64,000 nt of DNA from Pseudomonas fluorescens. Its GTDB lineage: Bacteria > Pseudomonadota > Gammaproteobacteria > Pseudomonadales > Pseudomonadaceae. Positions 42,916-52,250 of this stretch are shown in pieces. Below the pieces are notes generated by a model. The model saw only the letters and a list, made by a program, of their open reading frames with translations, had not been told where the DNA came from and searched no databases. A program made the position numbers and the translations under genes. Numbering within the stretch: position 1 is the stretch's first letter; the number at the start of each line of letters is the position of its first letter. The stretch is from contig NZ_CP008896.1 in NCBI RefSeq assembly GCF_000730425.1, positions 2,232,001 to 2,296,000 of the forward strand, read 5' to 3'.

Positions 42916-44607
42916 TTACTTCTTCAGGCCAAGCTTCTTCAGCTCTTCATCACGCAATTCACGCCGCAGGATCTTGCCCACGTTGGTGGTCGGTAGCGCT
43001 TCGCGGAATTCGACAGCCTTCGGCACCTTGTAGCCAGTGACGTTGGCACGCATGTGCTCCATCACCTGCTCCTTGGTCAGGCTCGCACCTGGCTTGACCA
43101 CAATGAACAGCTTGATGTGCTCGCCCGACTTTTCGTCCGGCACACCAATGGCCGCGCATTGCAGCACGCCTGGCAGGCTTGCCAGCACGTCTTCCAGCTC
43201 GTTGGGGTAGACGTTGAAGCCCGAGACCAGAATCATGTCCTTCTTGCGGTCGACGATGCGCATGTAGCCGTCTGGCTGGATGACTGCAATATCACCGGTC
43301 TTCAACCAACCTTCGCTGTCGAGGACTTCGGCGGTGGCGTCTTCACGCTGCCAGTAGCCTTTCATCACTTGCGGGCCCTTGACGCACAACTCGCCGATTT
43401 CACCCAGGGGCAACTCGACGCCCTCGTCGGAGATGACCTTGCACAGGGTCGAAGGCACCGGAATGCCGATGGTGCCGATCTGGATATTCTGGATCGGGTT
43501 GACCGTGGCCACCGGGCTGGTCTCGGTCATGCCATAACCTTCACAGATGCTGCAACCGGTGACGGCTTTCCAACGCTCGGCCGCAGCCAGTTGCAGGGCC
43601 ATGCCGCCCGACAGGGTGACCTTGAGCGCCGAGAAGTCCAGCTTGCGAAAGCCTTCGTTGTTGCACAAGGCAACGAACAGGGTGTTCAGGCCGACAAAGC
43701 CGCTGAACTTCCACTTCGACAGCTCCTTGACCATCGCCGGCAGGTCGCGCGGGTTGCTGATCAGGATGTTGTGGTTGCCGATCAGCATCATCGCCATGCA
43801 GTGAAAGGTGAAGGCATAGATGTGGTAAAGCGGCAGCGGTGTGACCAGGATTTCGCAACCTTCATTGAGGTTGGAGCCCATCAGCGCCTTGCACTGCAGC
43901 ATGTTGGCGACCAGGTTGCGATGGGTCAGCATCGCGCCCTTGGCCACGCCGGTGGTGCCACCGGTGTATTGCAGCACCGCCACGTCTTCGCTGGCAGGAC
44001 TGGCATCGATGACTGGCTGGCCATGCCCCTTGGCCAGGACGTCGTTGAACTTGATCGCCTGGGGCAAGTGATAGGCCGGGACCATTTTCTTCACGTACTT
44101 GATGACGCTGTTGATCAGCAGCCGCTTGAGCGGCGGCAACAGGTCAGCCACTTCAGTGACGATCACATGCTTGACGCCAGTCTTGGGCACGACTTTTTCG
44201 GCCAGGTGCGCCATGTTGGCCAGGCAGATCAGGGCCTTGGCCCCGGAGTCGTTGAACTGGTGTTCCATCTCCCGCGCGGTGTACAGCGGGTTGGTATTGA
44301 CCACGACCAGGCCCGCACGGATCGCACCGAACACCGCGACCGGGTATTGCAGGAGGTTGGGCAATTGCACGGCGATTCGATCACCGGGCTGCAAGTCGGT
44401 ATGCTGTTGCAGGTATGCGGCAAAGGCACCGGACAGTTCGTACAGCTCACCGTAGGTGATTGTCTTGCCCAGGTTGCTGAAAGCCGGTTTATCGGCGAAG
44501 CGCTGGCAGGACTGTTTCAGTACCGCCTGAATATTTTGATACTCGTCTGGATTGATGTCTGCAGCAATCCCGGCGGGGTACTTATCCTTCCAAAAGTCTT
44601 CGATCAT
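42916..44607 (-). CDS. fadD1: Long-chain fatty-acid--CoA ligase, FadD1-like
   Basis: A 563-residue adenylate-forming enzyme that activates exogenous fatty acids to acyl-CoA at the inner membrane. The AMP-binding motif YTGGTTGVAKGAMLTH is near residue 215, GYGMTETSP near 365, GWLKTGDIAVIQPDGYMRIVDRKKDMILVSGFNVYPNELED near 435-475, and the C-terminal Lys lies in LPTTNVGKILRRELR. It follows fadD2 on the same strand with a 373-base gap, matching the fadD2-fadD1 order in P. aeruginosa, where the two have different chain-length preferences. Confidence 0.93.
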   Translation of the reverse strand: MIEDFWKDKYPAGIAADINPDEYQNIQAVLKQSCQRFADKPAFSNLGKTITYGELYELSGAFAAYLQQHTDLQPGDRIAVQLPNLLQYPVAVFGAIRAGLVVVNTNPLYTAREMEHQFNDSGAKALICLANMAHLAEKVVPKTGVKHVIVTEVADLLPPLKRLLINSVIKYVKKMVPAYHLPQAIKFNDVLAKGHGQPVIDASPASEDVAVLQYTGGTTGVAKGAMLTHRNLVANMLQCKALMGSNLNEGCEILVTPLPLYHIYAFTFHCMAMMLIGNHNILISNPRDLPAMVKELSKWKFSGFVGLNTLFVALCNNEGFRKLDFSALKVTLSGGMALQLAAAERWKAVTGCSICEGYGMTETSPVATVNPIQNIQIGTIGIPVPSTLCKVISDEGVELPLGEIGELCVKGPQVMKGYWQREDATAEVLDSEGWLKTGDIAVIQPDGYMRIVDRKKDMILVSGFNVYPNELEDVLASLPGVLQCAAIGVPDEKSGEHIKLFIVVKPGASLTKEQVMEHMRANVTGYKVPKAVEFREALPTTNVGKILRRELRDEELKKLGLKK

Positions 44608-44980
44608 GGAAGCCCACTCCTCAGCGACGCGAATTCATTCACCGCATTTGATGCGATTATTATTTGTGTGTGTTTTTTTAGGTGATTCTGGCTGTTTCAA
44701 GCAGGCCGAGAGGTCACAAAGCGCGCCGAGAGTAGCAGCTTTGCAAAGGGCCGCCTAGAGCCAAAAGAGGGCCCTACAGTCATAAACATGACTCAAGAAT
44801 ATCCAGTAGTCATTTTTAGAGCAAAAATTCTATAAGCCCTGAAACAGCTCTATTTTGCGGAGCTACACGACAAATGTAAGAGCTGGCTTTTCAGCGATGC
44901 AGGCACTTCGGTCCATCAGATACACCGAGGTGATGCTATCGCTGGCAAGCCAGCTCCTACACAAGCCTCCTACATTCAGG
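44608..44980. other. 373-base intergenic region between fadD2 and fadD1 with a REPIN
   Basis: Next to fadD1 (44640-44760) lies an AT-rich stretch likely to hold its promoter; no PsrA palindrome is evident. A REPIN with drifted left arm occupies 44875-44961 (TGTAAGAGCTGGC and GCTGGCAAGCCAGCTCCTAC). No gene is seen. Confidence 0.55.
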
Positions 44981-46669
44981 TCAGGCTATGTCGCGCAGCT
45001 CTCTGCGCAAGATCTTGCCTACCGGCGTCATCGGCAGCGAGTCCCGCAACACAATATGCTTGGGCACCTTGTAGCCAGTGAAGTTGGCCTTGCAGTAAGT
45101 CTTCAGCTCTTCAAGGCTGACGCCCTGGGCGCGTGCCACCACAAACAGTTTCACCGCCTCGCCGGTACGCTCGTCAGGCACGCCGATCACCGCACAGTTG
45201 GCGACGTTCGGGTGGGCCATCACCACGTCTTCGATCTCGTTGGGGTACACATTGAAGCCCGAGACGATAATCAGGTCCTTCTTGCGGTCGACAATGCGCA
45301 CAAAACCATCCGGGTCGATCACCGCAATATCACCCGTCTTGAGCCAGCCTTCGGCGTCCAGGGTCTCAGCGGTGGCCGCCGGCTGCTGCCAGTAGCCCTT
45401 CATGACCTGCGGGCCCTTGATGCACAATTCGCCCCGCTCGCCCAGCGGCAACTCCACGCCATCGTCATCAACGACCTTCATCGCCGTACCCGGCACCGGA
45501 ATGCCCACGGTGCCCAGGCGCGATTGATCACCGTAAGGGTTGGTACTGGCCACCGGAGACGTCTCGGTCAGGCCGTAGCCTTCGCCAATGGAACAGCCGG
45601 TGACCTGCTTCCAGCGTTCGGCGGTGGCCTTGACCAGGGCAGTGCCGCCGGAGTTGGTGATCTTCAGGTGGGAGAAGTCCAGGGTCTTGAAATCAGGGTG
45701 TTCCATCAGCGCGACAAACAGCGTGTTGAGCCCCAGCAGCCCGGTAAACCGCCACTTCTTCAGTTCCTTGATAAAGCCGCCAATGTCCCGTGGATTGGTG
45801 ATCAGCACGTTGTGGTTGCCGGTCACCATCATGCACATGCAGTTCGCGGTGAAGGCATAGATGTGGTACAGCGGCAGCGGCGCGATCATCACCTCCTGCC
45901 CTTCCTTGACCAGCGGATGACCGTCTTCGCGCAGTTGTGACATGCAGGCCCGCACCTGCTGCATGTTAGCCACCAGGTTGCCGTGAGTGAGCATGGCGCC
46001 CTTGGCCAGGCCGGTGGTGCCGCCGGTGTATTGCAACACCGCGATGTCATCGAGGGTCACCGGATGGCGGGTCACGGCCAAGCCTGCGCCCATGCGCAAG
46101 GCACGCTTGAACGAGACCGCCCGGGGCAGGCTATAGGCCGGGACCATCTTCTTCACTTTGTCGACCACGGTGTTGATCAGCCAACCCTTGGCGGCGGGCA
46201 TGAAGTCGCCCATTTTTGCTTCGATCAGGTATTCGATCTCGGTGTCGGCCGCCACTTCCTGGACCCTGGAACCAAACAGGTTGAGGTAGACCAGGGCACG
46301 GATGCCCGCATCCTTGAATTGATGGCGCATTTCCCGTGGGGTGTACAACGGGTTGGTGTTGACCACCACCAGTCCGGCGCGCAAGGCGCCGAACACGGCA
46401 ATCGGGTAATGCAGGACGTTGGGCATCTGCACCGCAATACGGTCGCCCGGCTTCAGATCGGTGTGGTGTTGCAGGTAGCCAGCGAACGCCGCGCTCTGGC
46501 GCTCCAGGTCGGCGTAGGTCAGGGTGATCCCCATGTTGCTGAATGCCGGACGGTCGGCAAAGGCTTTGCAGGAACGTTCGAAGACTTCGATCACTGACTT
46601 GTACGCCGACAGGTCAAGCTCGTTGGGAACGCCTGCTGCGCGTTTGTCATTCCAGAAATCAGGTTGCAT
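44981..46669 (-). CDS. fadD2: Long-chain fatty-acid--CoA ligase, FadD2-like
   Basis: A 562-residue acyl-CoA synthetase paralogous to the next gene. It carries YTGGTTGLAKGAMLTHGN, GEGYGLTETSP, WLKTGDIAVIDPDGFVRIVDRKKDLIIVSGFNVYPNEIED and MTPVGKILRREL. The start at ATG 46669 (AGGACAAGAAT upstream) is chosen over a start at 46705. It diverges from an alpha/beta hydrolase and phaJ-like gene, the same set as in P. aeruginosa (PA3299-PA3302 by memory), which suggests a joint role in fatty-acid or ester use. Confidence 0.93.
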   Translation of the reverse strand: MQPDFWNDKRAAGVPNELDLSAYKSVIEVFERSCKAFADRPAFSNMGITLTYADLERQSAAFAGYLQHHTDLKPGDRIAVQMPNVLHYPIAVFGALRAGLVVVNTNPLYTPREMRHQFKDAGIRALVYLNLFGSRVQEVAADTEIEYLIEAKMGDFMPAAKGWLINTVVDKVKKMVPAYSLPRAVSFKRALRMGAGLAVTRHPVTLDDIAVLQYTGGTTGLAKGAMLTHGNLVANMQQVRACMSQLREDGHPLVKEGQEVMIAPLPLYHIYAFTANCMCMMVTGNHNVLITNPRDIGGFIKELKKWRFTGLLGLNTLFVALMEHPDFKTLDFSHLKITNSGGTALVKATAERWKQVTGCSIGEGYGLTETSPVASTNPYGDQSRLGTVGIPVPGTAMKVVDDDGVELPLGERGELCIKGPQVMKGYWQQPAATAETLDAEGWLKTGDIAVIDPDGFVRIVDRKKDLIIVSGFNVYPNEIEDVVMAHPNVANCAVIGVPDERTGEAVKLFVVARAQGVSLEELKTYCKANFTGYKVPKHIVLRDSLPMTPVGKILRRELRDIA

Positions 46670-46879
46670 TATTCTTGTCCTCTGCCTGAGTGTGCCCGAC
46701 CGCATTCCAAATGCTGATGGGAAGCGGAGCTTCGGGGACGTTAGCAGTTATGGCCAAACAGGCAAATACACAAAAACGTGTCATTGATTGTATGAATCTT
46801 GTCCCTGAGGCCAAGGCTGATCAGACGCCGTCCCACGGATGAGCTATACACTGCAACGACCCTGAGCAAAGGAAGCGCC

Positions 46880-47824
46880 ATGAACCACACCCATTTCTGG
46901 CTGACCGCGAATGACCGAAGCCGCCTGTACGTCAATCAGTGGCTGCCGGATGGGTCGCCAATCGCACGGGTGATGCTGGCCCATGGCATGGCCGAGCACG
47001 GCGGTCGTTATGCGCGCCTGGCCCAGGCTCTGTGTGACGCCGGCTACGGTGTGTACGCCCTGGACCTGCGTGGCCATGGCCGTACCGCCGATGAAGGCAC
47101 CCTGGGCCTGTTTGCCGAACGCGATGGCTGGAACAAAGTGGTGGGTGACCTGGCTGCGCTCAACCAGCACATCGGCCAGCAAGCCCCTGGTGTACCGATC
47201 ATTCTGCTGGGCCACAGCATGGGCAGCTACATCGCCCAGGCGTATCTGCTGCACCACAGCGCCAGCCTGCATGGCGCGATTCTCAGTGGCTCGAATTTCC
47301 AGCCGGTGGCCCTGTACCGTGCAGCCCAGTTGATCGCCAGGGCCGAGCGCCTGCGCCAGGGCCTGCGAGGGCGCAGCGCGCTGATCGAATTCCTGTCGTT
47401 TGGCTCATTCAACAAGGCCTTCAAACCCAACCGCACAGCATTCGACTGGTTGAGCCGCGATCCGGACGAAGTGGACAAGTACATCAACGACCCCCTGTGC
47501 GGCTTTCGTTGCACCAATCAGCTGTGGATCGACTTGCTCGGTGGCTTGCAGCAAATCAGCAAAGCGTCCAATCTCAAACAGATCGATCCGGGCCTGCCGA
47601 TCCTGGTGATGGGCGGTGAATGTGATCCGGTCAGCGAAGGCAAGCGTCTCACCAGCCTGGCCAACGCCCTGCGTGATGGCGGCTGCCAGAACCTGCAATT
47701 GAACATTTACCCGCAGGCGCGACACGAACTCTTCAATGAAACCAACCGCGACGCCGTCACCGCCGATGTGCTGGCGTGGCTAGCCCAGGCCGTAAACCGC
47801 CGCCGGCCGGCGCGCTGCGAGTGA
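46880..47824 (+). CDS. Alpha/beta hydrolase, monoacylglycerol-lipase/lysophospholipase-like
   Basis: A 314-residue serine hydrolase. The oxyanion loop is LAHGMAEHGGRYARLAQAL; the nucleophile is in LLGHSMGSYIAQ (GxSxG) near residue 115; the acid is in VMGGECDPVS near 244; the His is in ARHELFNE near 279. The pattern is that of the monoglyceride-lipase/PldB group. Its place beside two fadD genes suggests it frees fatty acids from mono- or lysophospholipids. No signal peptide, so it acts in the cytoplasm. ATG 46880, GGAAG upstream. Confidence 0.88.
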   Translation: MNHTHFWLTANDRSRLYVNQWLPDGSPIARVMLAHGMAEHGGRYARLAQALCDAGYGVYALDLRGHGRTADEGTLGLFAERDGWNKVVGDLAALNQHIGQQAPGVPIILLGHSMGSYIAQAYLLHHSASLHGAILSGSNFQPVALYRAAQLIARAERLRQGLRGRSALIEFLSFGSFNKAFKPNRTAFDWLSRDPDEVDKYINDPLCGFRCTNQLWIDLLGGLQQISKASNLKQIDPGLPILVMGGECDPVSEGKRLTSLANALRDGGCQNLQLNIYPQARHELFNETNRDAVTADVLAWLAQAVNRRRPARCE

Positions 47825-47892
47825 TCGAGTAAATATTTTCGTTTAAAATCAACGAATTAAGAATATTGATTAGCCACAGGATGCACGATTAG

Positions 47893-48363
47893 ATGACCCA
47901 GGTTACCAACACTCCGTACGAAGCCCTCGAAGTTGGCCAGAAAGCCACCTACCGCAAAACCGTGGAAGAGCGCGATATCCAGCTGTTCGCGGCGATGTCC
48001 GGCGACCATAACCCCGTGCACCTGGACGCCGAATTTGCCAAGGCGACCATGTTCAAGGAGCGTATTGCCCACGGCATGTTCAGCGGTGCACTGATCAGTG
48101 CGGCAGTCGCCTGTGAGTTGCCTGGGCCGGGCACCATCTATATCGGCCAGCAGATGAGCTTCCAGAAACCGGTAAAAATCGGCGACACCCTGACCGTACG
48201 TCTGGAAATTCTCGAGAAGCTGCCCAAGTTCCGCGTGCGGATTGCCACCCAGGTGTTCAACCAGCGCGATGAGTTGGTGGTGGATGGTGAAGCAGAGATC
48301 CTGGCGCCACGCAAGCAACAGGTGGTAACCCTGACCGCGTTGCCGGCCATCAGCATCGGTTGA
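47893..48363 (+). CDS. MaoC-like (R)-specific enoyl-CoA hydratase (PhaJ-like)
   Basis: A 156-residue hotdog-fold protein. FAAMSGDHNPVHLDAEFAKATMFKERIAHGMFSGALIS carries the catalytic Asp and His of the hydratase-2 motif. IGQQMSFQKPVKIGDTLTVRLEILE follows. It hydrates trans-2-enoyl-CoA to (R)-3-hydroxyacyl-CoA, linking beta-oxidation to polyhydroxyalkanoate precursors. It lies 68 bases after the hydrolase gene, in an AT-rich gap, and is probably in one unit with it. Confidence 0.85.
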   Translation: MTQVTNTPYEALEVGQKATYRKTVEERDIQLFAAMSGDHNPVHLDAEFAKATMFKERIAHGMFSGALISAAVACELPGPGTIYIGQQMSFQKPVKIGDTLTVRLEILEKLPKFRVRIATQVFNQRDELVVDGEAEILAPRKQQVVTLTALPAISIG

Positions 48364-48388
48364 AAATTCTGGGTCATGTGACATAAAA

Positions 48389-48535
48389 CTGTAGGAGCGG
48401 GCTTGCCCGCGATGGCGCTCTGTCAGCCTATGTATATGTCGACTGAGCCACGGCTATCGCTGGCAAGCCAGCTCCTACAATAGTTTTGGGGTATTCAGCC
48501 CCCCCTTGTGGGAGCAGGCAAGCCCGCTCCCACAT
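48389..48535. repeat. REPIN followed by a further single REP
   Basis: 48389-48479 has arms CTGTAGGAGCGGGCTTGCCC and GGCAAGCCAGCTCCTACA. After 27 bases, 48507-48535 is a second palindrome, TGTGGGAGCAGGC and GCCCGCTCCCACA. The two belong to the GTAGGAGC and GTGGGAGC subtypes. Confidence 0.85.
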
Positions 48536-48553
48536 TGGTTACTGCGGCACGGC

Positions 48554-49021
48554 TCAGGACTGAGCGCGAGCCTGGTTACGCAGGGCCTTCACCTGGTCAT
48601 GGTTGCGCTGCGCACCATGGTACTGACGCTCAACCAGATCACGAATGCCTACCAGGTTGTGCTTGTTGATCTTCTCGACGGCTTGCTTGTAAGCCTTCAA
48701 GGCGTGGTCTTCACCGCGCTCGGCCTCGTTAAGCACCGCTTCTTCATCCTTGCCAGTCACCAGCGACTTCACGTCGACCCAACCACGGTGCAATGCACCG
48801 GCCACGCTACCGGAATCTTCCGGGTCACCCCCCAAGGCACGCACGGCAGTCTGCAGTTCGGCAGCTGCCGAGGCGCAGTCAGCTGAACGCTTGACGAACA
48901 GCGCCTTGAGCTCTGGATGCTTGATGTCTTCTGCGCAGGTCTTGAAGCCTTCCTGGCCGTCTTTACTGGTCTCGATCAGGTCATTGAGTACAGAGATCGA
49001 TTCTTTGTTGATGTCAGTCAT
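48554..49021 (-). CDS. PA2169/DUF2383-family four-helix protein
   Basis: A 155-residue all-alpha, ferritin-like protein. MTDINKESISVLNDLIETSKDGQEGFKTCAEDI is the DUF2383 N-terminal signature; CASAAAELQTAVRALGGDPEDSGSVAGALHRGWVDVKSL and the closing helix with QYHGAQRNHDQVKALRNQA follow. The function is unknown; homologues are stress-induced and common in Pseudomonas. AAGGAATTG precedes the start. It stands alone, with REPs on one side. Confidence 0.85.
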   Translation of the reverse strand: MTDINKESISVLNDLIETSKDGQEGFKTCAEDIKHPELKALFVKRSADCASAAAELQTAVRALGGDPEDSGSVAGALHRGWVDVKSLVTGKDEEAVLNEAERGEDHALKAYKQAVEKINKHNLVGIRDLVERQYHGAQRNHDQVKALRNQARAQS

Positions 49022-49227
49022 TTTTCAATTCCTTCGCGGGTTTAGAAACGTATTGGGGGAGTTGCAGCGCCCGTGCCAGGTCATAAATTAAAATTTAACC
49101 TTTAATTTTCAACACGTTATGAATACCCAAAAAATCTGCACCCGCTTTATTTGCATGATCTGTCATTTGGCCTTCATGCAGAATGCCTGTATTTTCCCAG
49201 GCACCTTCCTGATTGCCTGAAGCCCGT

Positions 49228-49464
49228 ATGAACCCCGAAAAACTCGAACTGCTGATCACCCGCCAAATGCCGTTCGGCAAATACAAGGGCCGGATCATTG
49301 CCGACCTGCCCGGCCCTTACCTGAACTGGTTTGCCCGTGAGGGTTTTCCCCACGGCGAGTTGGGCGGCCTGCTGGCACTGATGCAGGAAATCGACCACAA
49401 CGGCCTGTCCGAACTGCTGGAACCGCTGCGCGCCAAACACGGCAAACCCGCCCCGCGCCACTAA
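49228..49464 (+). CDS. DUF3820-family protein
   Basis: A 78-residue protein. The core MPFGKYKGRIIADLPGPYLNWFAREGFPHGELGGLLALM is the DUF3820 signature, annotated in databases as a putative quorum-sensing-regulated virulence factor although evidence is thin. The start is ATG 49228, rather than the in-frame GTG or ATG codons upstream, as the conserved part begins here. It precedes an aminotransferase gene by 12 bases, so the two are likely co-transcribed. Confidence 0.82.
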   Translation: MNPEKLELLITRQMPFGKYKGRIIADLPGPYLNWFAREGFPHGELGGLLALMQEIDHNGLSELLEPLRAKHGKPAPRH

Positions 49465-49476
49465 TCGAGCCCGACC

Positions 49477-50649
49477 ATGCCCAACACCCGCAACGAAGCC
49501 TATTGGCAAGCCATTGCCCAGCGCTATGACAGGGAGCCCGGCCCCATCAACCTGGAAAACGGTTACTTCGGGCGTATGAGCCGGACAGTGCTGGCGCAGT
49601 ATCAGGAGCACGTTGCGTTTATCAATCGCAGCAACTCCGTGCATGTGCGCCAGCGCTTCGAGCAAGGGGAGAATGAGCAGATTCGCAGGCAACTGGCCGA
49701 ACTCATCAACACGGGTCCTGAAGCCGTTGCCTTCACCCGCAATGCCACCGAAGCCTTGCAATCGTTGATCCGCAATTACAACCGTCTGCAACCGGGCGAC
49801 CAGGTGCTGATCAGCGACCTGGAATACGACACGGTCAAGGGTGCCATGCGCTGGCTCGCAGGCTACCGGGGTGTGGAGGTGATCGAAGTGTCCCACGCCC
49901 ACCCGGCCAGTTTCGACAGCCTGGTGCAGACCTATCGCGACACCTTCAGCCGCTACCCCCGCCTGAAGCTGATGGCGCTGACCCATGTCACCCACCGAAC
50001 CGGCCTGGTGATGCCAGTCGAGGCCATTGCCCTGGCGGCACGGGAGTATGGCGTCGAGGTGATCCTGGATGGCGCCCATGCGCTTGGCCAGATCGACTTC
50101 GACCTGGCCAAGCTAGGCATTTCGTTTGCCGGTTTTAACCTGCACAAGTGGATCGGTGCGCCGCTGACTCTGGGCTTTATGTATATAGCCCCTGAGCGTC
50201 TGGCTGACGTCGATCCGGACATGGGCGAGTTCCATTACCCGATCACTGATGTGCGCGCCCGTACGCCCTACAGCACACCGAACTTCCCGGCGCTGATGAC
50301 CTTACCGCGGGTGCTTGAAGAGCATCGGGCCCTGGGCGGTGCGCAGGCCAAGGGCGCGCGGGTCAATTACCTGCGGGATCTGTGGGTCAGCCAGGTACGG
50401 CCATTGCCGGGGATCGAGGTGCTGACCCCGGATGATCCACGGCTGTATTGCGGGATCACGGCGTTCAAGTTCAGCGGGCGCGACCAGCAGGTGATGGCGG
50501 ACCGATTGCTCGACGAGTACAACCTGTTTACCACCCTGCGCAGTGGGGCAGCATTTGGTACCTGCATACGGGTGACGCCGGGGTTGGTGACCTCGGCGGC
50601 GGACATCGGCGTGCTGGTCAACGCGATTACCAAGCTGAATGCCGATTAA
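49477..50649 (+). CDS. Class V aminotransferase, isopenicillin-N-epimerase-like
   Basis: A 390-residue PLP enzyme. The Asp that binds PLP is in VEVILDGAHALGQIDFDLAKLG, and the Schiff-base Lys in FAGFNLHKWIGAPLTLGF, near residue 226. The N-terminal NLENGYFGRMSRTVLAQYQEHVAFINRSNS resembles the CefD/isopenicillin-N epimerase group and cysteine-desulphurase-like proteins. The substrate is unknown. It lies 12 bases after the DUF3820 gene. Confidence 0.82.
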   Translation: MPNTRNEAYWQAIAQRYDREPGPINLENGYFGRMSRTVLAQYQEHVAFINRSNSVHVRQRFEQGENEQIRRQLAELINTGPEAVAFTRNATEALQSLIRNYNRLQPGDQVLISDLEYDTVKGAMRWLAGYRGVEVIEVSHAHPASFDSLVQTYRDTFSRYPRLKLMALTHVTHRTGLVMPVEAIALAAREYGVEVILDGAHALGQIDFDLAKLGISFAGFNLHKWIGAPLTLGFMYIAPERLADVDPDMGEFHYPITDVRARTPYSTPNFPALMTLPRVLEEHRALGGAQAKGARVNYLRDLWVSQVRPLPGIEVLTPDDPRLYCGITAFKFSGRDQQVMADRLLDEYNLFTTLRSGAAFGTCIRVTPGLVTSAADIGVLVNAITKLNAD

Positions 50650-50651
50650 AA

Positions 50652-50742
50652 CTGTGGGAGCGGGCTTGCTCGCGAATGCGGTGTGTCATTCAACACATTC
50701 AGTGACTGTTACCGCGCATTCGCGAGCAAGCCCGCTCCCACC
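50652..50742. repeat. REPIN of the GTGGGAGCGGGCTTGCTCGCGA subtype
   Basis: CTGTGGGAGCGGGCTTGCTC and GAGCAAGCCCGCTCCCAC pair as arms, with GCGAATGCGG and CCGCGCATTCGC extending the stem. It starts three bases after the aminotransferase stop. Confidence 0.9.
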
Positions 50743-50777
50743 GTTCGATTGCCGTGATTTCAAGGTTTTCTACAGGC

Positions 50778-50810
50778 AAAAAAAAGCGGCGCACCGACCA
50801 AGTGCACCGC
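50778..50810 (-). terminator. Rho-independent terminator of the zwf-pgl-eda operon
   Basis: On the minus strand GCGGTGCAC-TTGGTCG-GTGCGCCGC is followed by eight T. It lies 44 bases after the eda stop. Confidence 0.88.
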
Positions 50811-50853
50811 AAACATGCCGTGAAGCACAGCAACAACGATTCGGTAAATCAGA

Positions 50854-51519
50854 TCAATCCAGCAGCGCCAGCGCCTCGGCGGTGACTTCCTGGATGCGGG
50901 CCCAGTCGCCGTTCTTGATCCACTGCGGATCAAGCATCCAGCTACCGCCCACGCACATCACGTTTTTCAACGCCATGTAGTGTTTGATGTTGGCCGGGCC
51001 AACGCCGCCAGTCGGGCAGAATTTCACTTCGCCAAACGGACCGCCCAGGGCCTTGATTGCCGCTACGCCACCGCTGACTTCCGCCGGGAACAGCTTGAAG
51101 CGGCGATAACCCAGGCCATAGCCTTCCATGATGCCGGAGGCATTGCTGATGCCGGGCAGCAGCGGGATCGGGCTGTCGACACTGGCTTCGAGCAGGTCGC
51201 GGGTAATGCCGGGGGTGACGATAAATTGCGCACCCGCCGCCTCGGCTGCCGCCAGCATCGTGCGGTCAAGCACCGTGCCCGCACCGGTGACCAGCTCCGG
51301 GCGTTGCTCACGCAAAACCTGGATGGCCTTGAGACCGAACTGCGAACGCAGGGTCACTTCCAACGCGCTCAAGCCGCCCGCCGCCAGGGCATCGGCCAAG
51401 GGCAGAATGTCCTGTTCGCGGGCAATGGTGATCACCGGCAGGATCCGCGCCTTGGCGCAGAGGCTGTCGATCAGGGCAACTTTATCCGCCATGGACACGG
51501 TCGGGTGAGGGCTTTTCAT
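50854..51519 (-). CDS. eda: 2-dehydro-3-deoxy-6-phosphogluconate aldolase
   Basis: A 221-residue class I aldolase that splits KDPG into pyruvate and glyceraldehyde-3-phosphate, the last step of the Entner-Doudoroff route. The catalytic Glu is in ALEVTLRSQFGLKAI, and the Schiff-base Lys in YRRFKLFPAEVSGG, with FCPTGGVGPANIKHY forming the phosphate site. I chose ATG 51519, which has AAGGA 9 bases upstream; ATG 51540, overlapping the pgl stop as ATGA, is an alternative. It is the last gene of the zwf-pgl-eda unit. Confidence 0.93.
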   Translation of the reverse strand: MKSPHPTVSMADKVALIDSLCAKARILPVITIAREQDILPLADALAAGGLSALEVTLRSQFGLKAIQVLREQRPELVTGAGTVLDRTMLAAAEAAGAQFIVTPGITRDLLEASVDSPIPLLPGISNASGIMEGYGLGYRRFKLFPAEVSGGVAAIKALGGPFGEVKFCPTGGVGPANIKHYMALKNVMCVGGSWMLDPQWIKNGDWARIQEVTAEALALLD

Positions 51520-51536
51520 AGCGGCTGATCCTTGGC

Positions 51537-52250
51537 TCATGGGCACCAGTAAATCTCTAGAGTAGGTTGCAAAAACGCGCGAATCGGCATGCCGGCAACA
51601 TCGTCGCCAGCCAGCGCTTCGCTCAGGGTGTGGAGTTTCGAATCGCCGGCAATCGACAGCACGGTGTAGCGGGCGGTCGCCAGCAGGGCACGGCTCATGG
51701 TCAGGCGCTGATGGGGCACACTGGGCGCCAGCATTGGCCAGCAGCGGCGAGTACCATCAAGCTGCAGCGCTTGGGCCAGGTTCGGGCTGTTGGGGAACAA
51801 CGATGCGGTATGCCCGTCATCGCCCATGCCCAGCACCAGCACATCGATCGCCGGTAATTCAGCCAGCAGGCGATCGGCCTGTTCGGCGGCGGTGTCCAGG
51901 TTCGCGGCGGCACTGTAGAGGCTCAAGAATCTGGCCTTGGCCGCCGGGCCTTGCAGCAGATGTTTCTTCAGCAGGCCGGCGTTGCTGTCGGCATGCTCCA
52001 CCGGCACCCAGCGCTCGTCGGCCAGGGTGATGGTGACCTTGGACCAGTCCAGGCCCTGCTTGGCCAGGTTCTGGAAAAATGCCACCGGGCTACGGCCACC
52101 AGACACCACCAGCGTCGCCTCGCCACGGGCACTGATGGCCCCACGCAGTTGCTCGGCCACGTCATTGGCCAAGCCTTCGGCCAGCAGTACCGGCGTGCGG
52201 TACTCATGGGGTGTTACGCCCTGCGGCAGTTTCAAATCAGATATCGCCAT
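51537..52250 (-). CDS. pgl: 6-phosphogluconolactonase
   Basis: A 237-residue enzyme that hydrolyses 6-phosphogluconolactone to 6-phosphogluconate. [18 protein letters not shown] binds phosphate, [10 protein letters not shown] is the conserved strand, and [14 protein letters not shown] the second signature. It overlaps the zwf stop by 14 bases and is followed directly by eda. Start ATG 52250. HexR control is inferred from its operon position. Confidence 0.93.
   Translation of the reverse strand: MAISDLKLPQGVTPHEYRTPVLLAEGLANDVAEQLRGAISARGEATLVVSGGRSPVAFFQNLAKQGLDWSKVTITLADERWVPVEHADSNAGLLKKHLLQGPAAKARFLSLYSAAANLDTAAEQADRLLAELPAIDVLVLGMGDDGHTASLFPNSPNLAQALQLDGTRRCWPMLAPSVPHQRLTMSRALLATARYTVLSIAGDSKLHTLSEALAGDDVAGMPIRAFLQPTLEIYWCP

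Noticed and set aside
44608..44760. PsrA or FadR site before fadD1
   Set aside because: Only isolated GTTTC/GAAAC halves, not the required palindrome.
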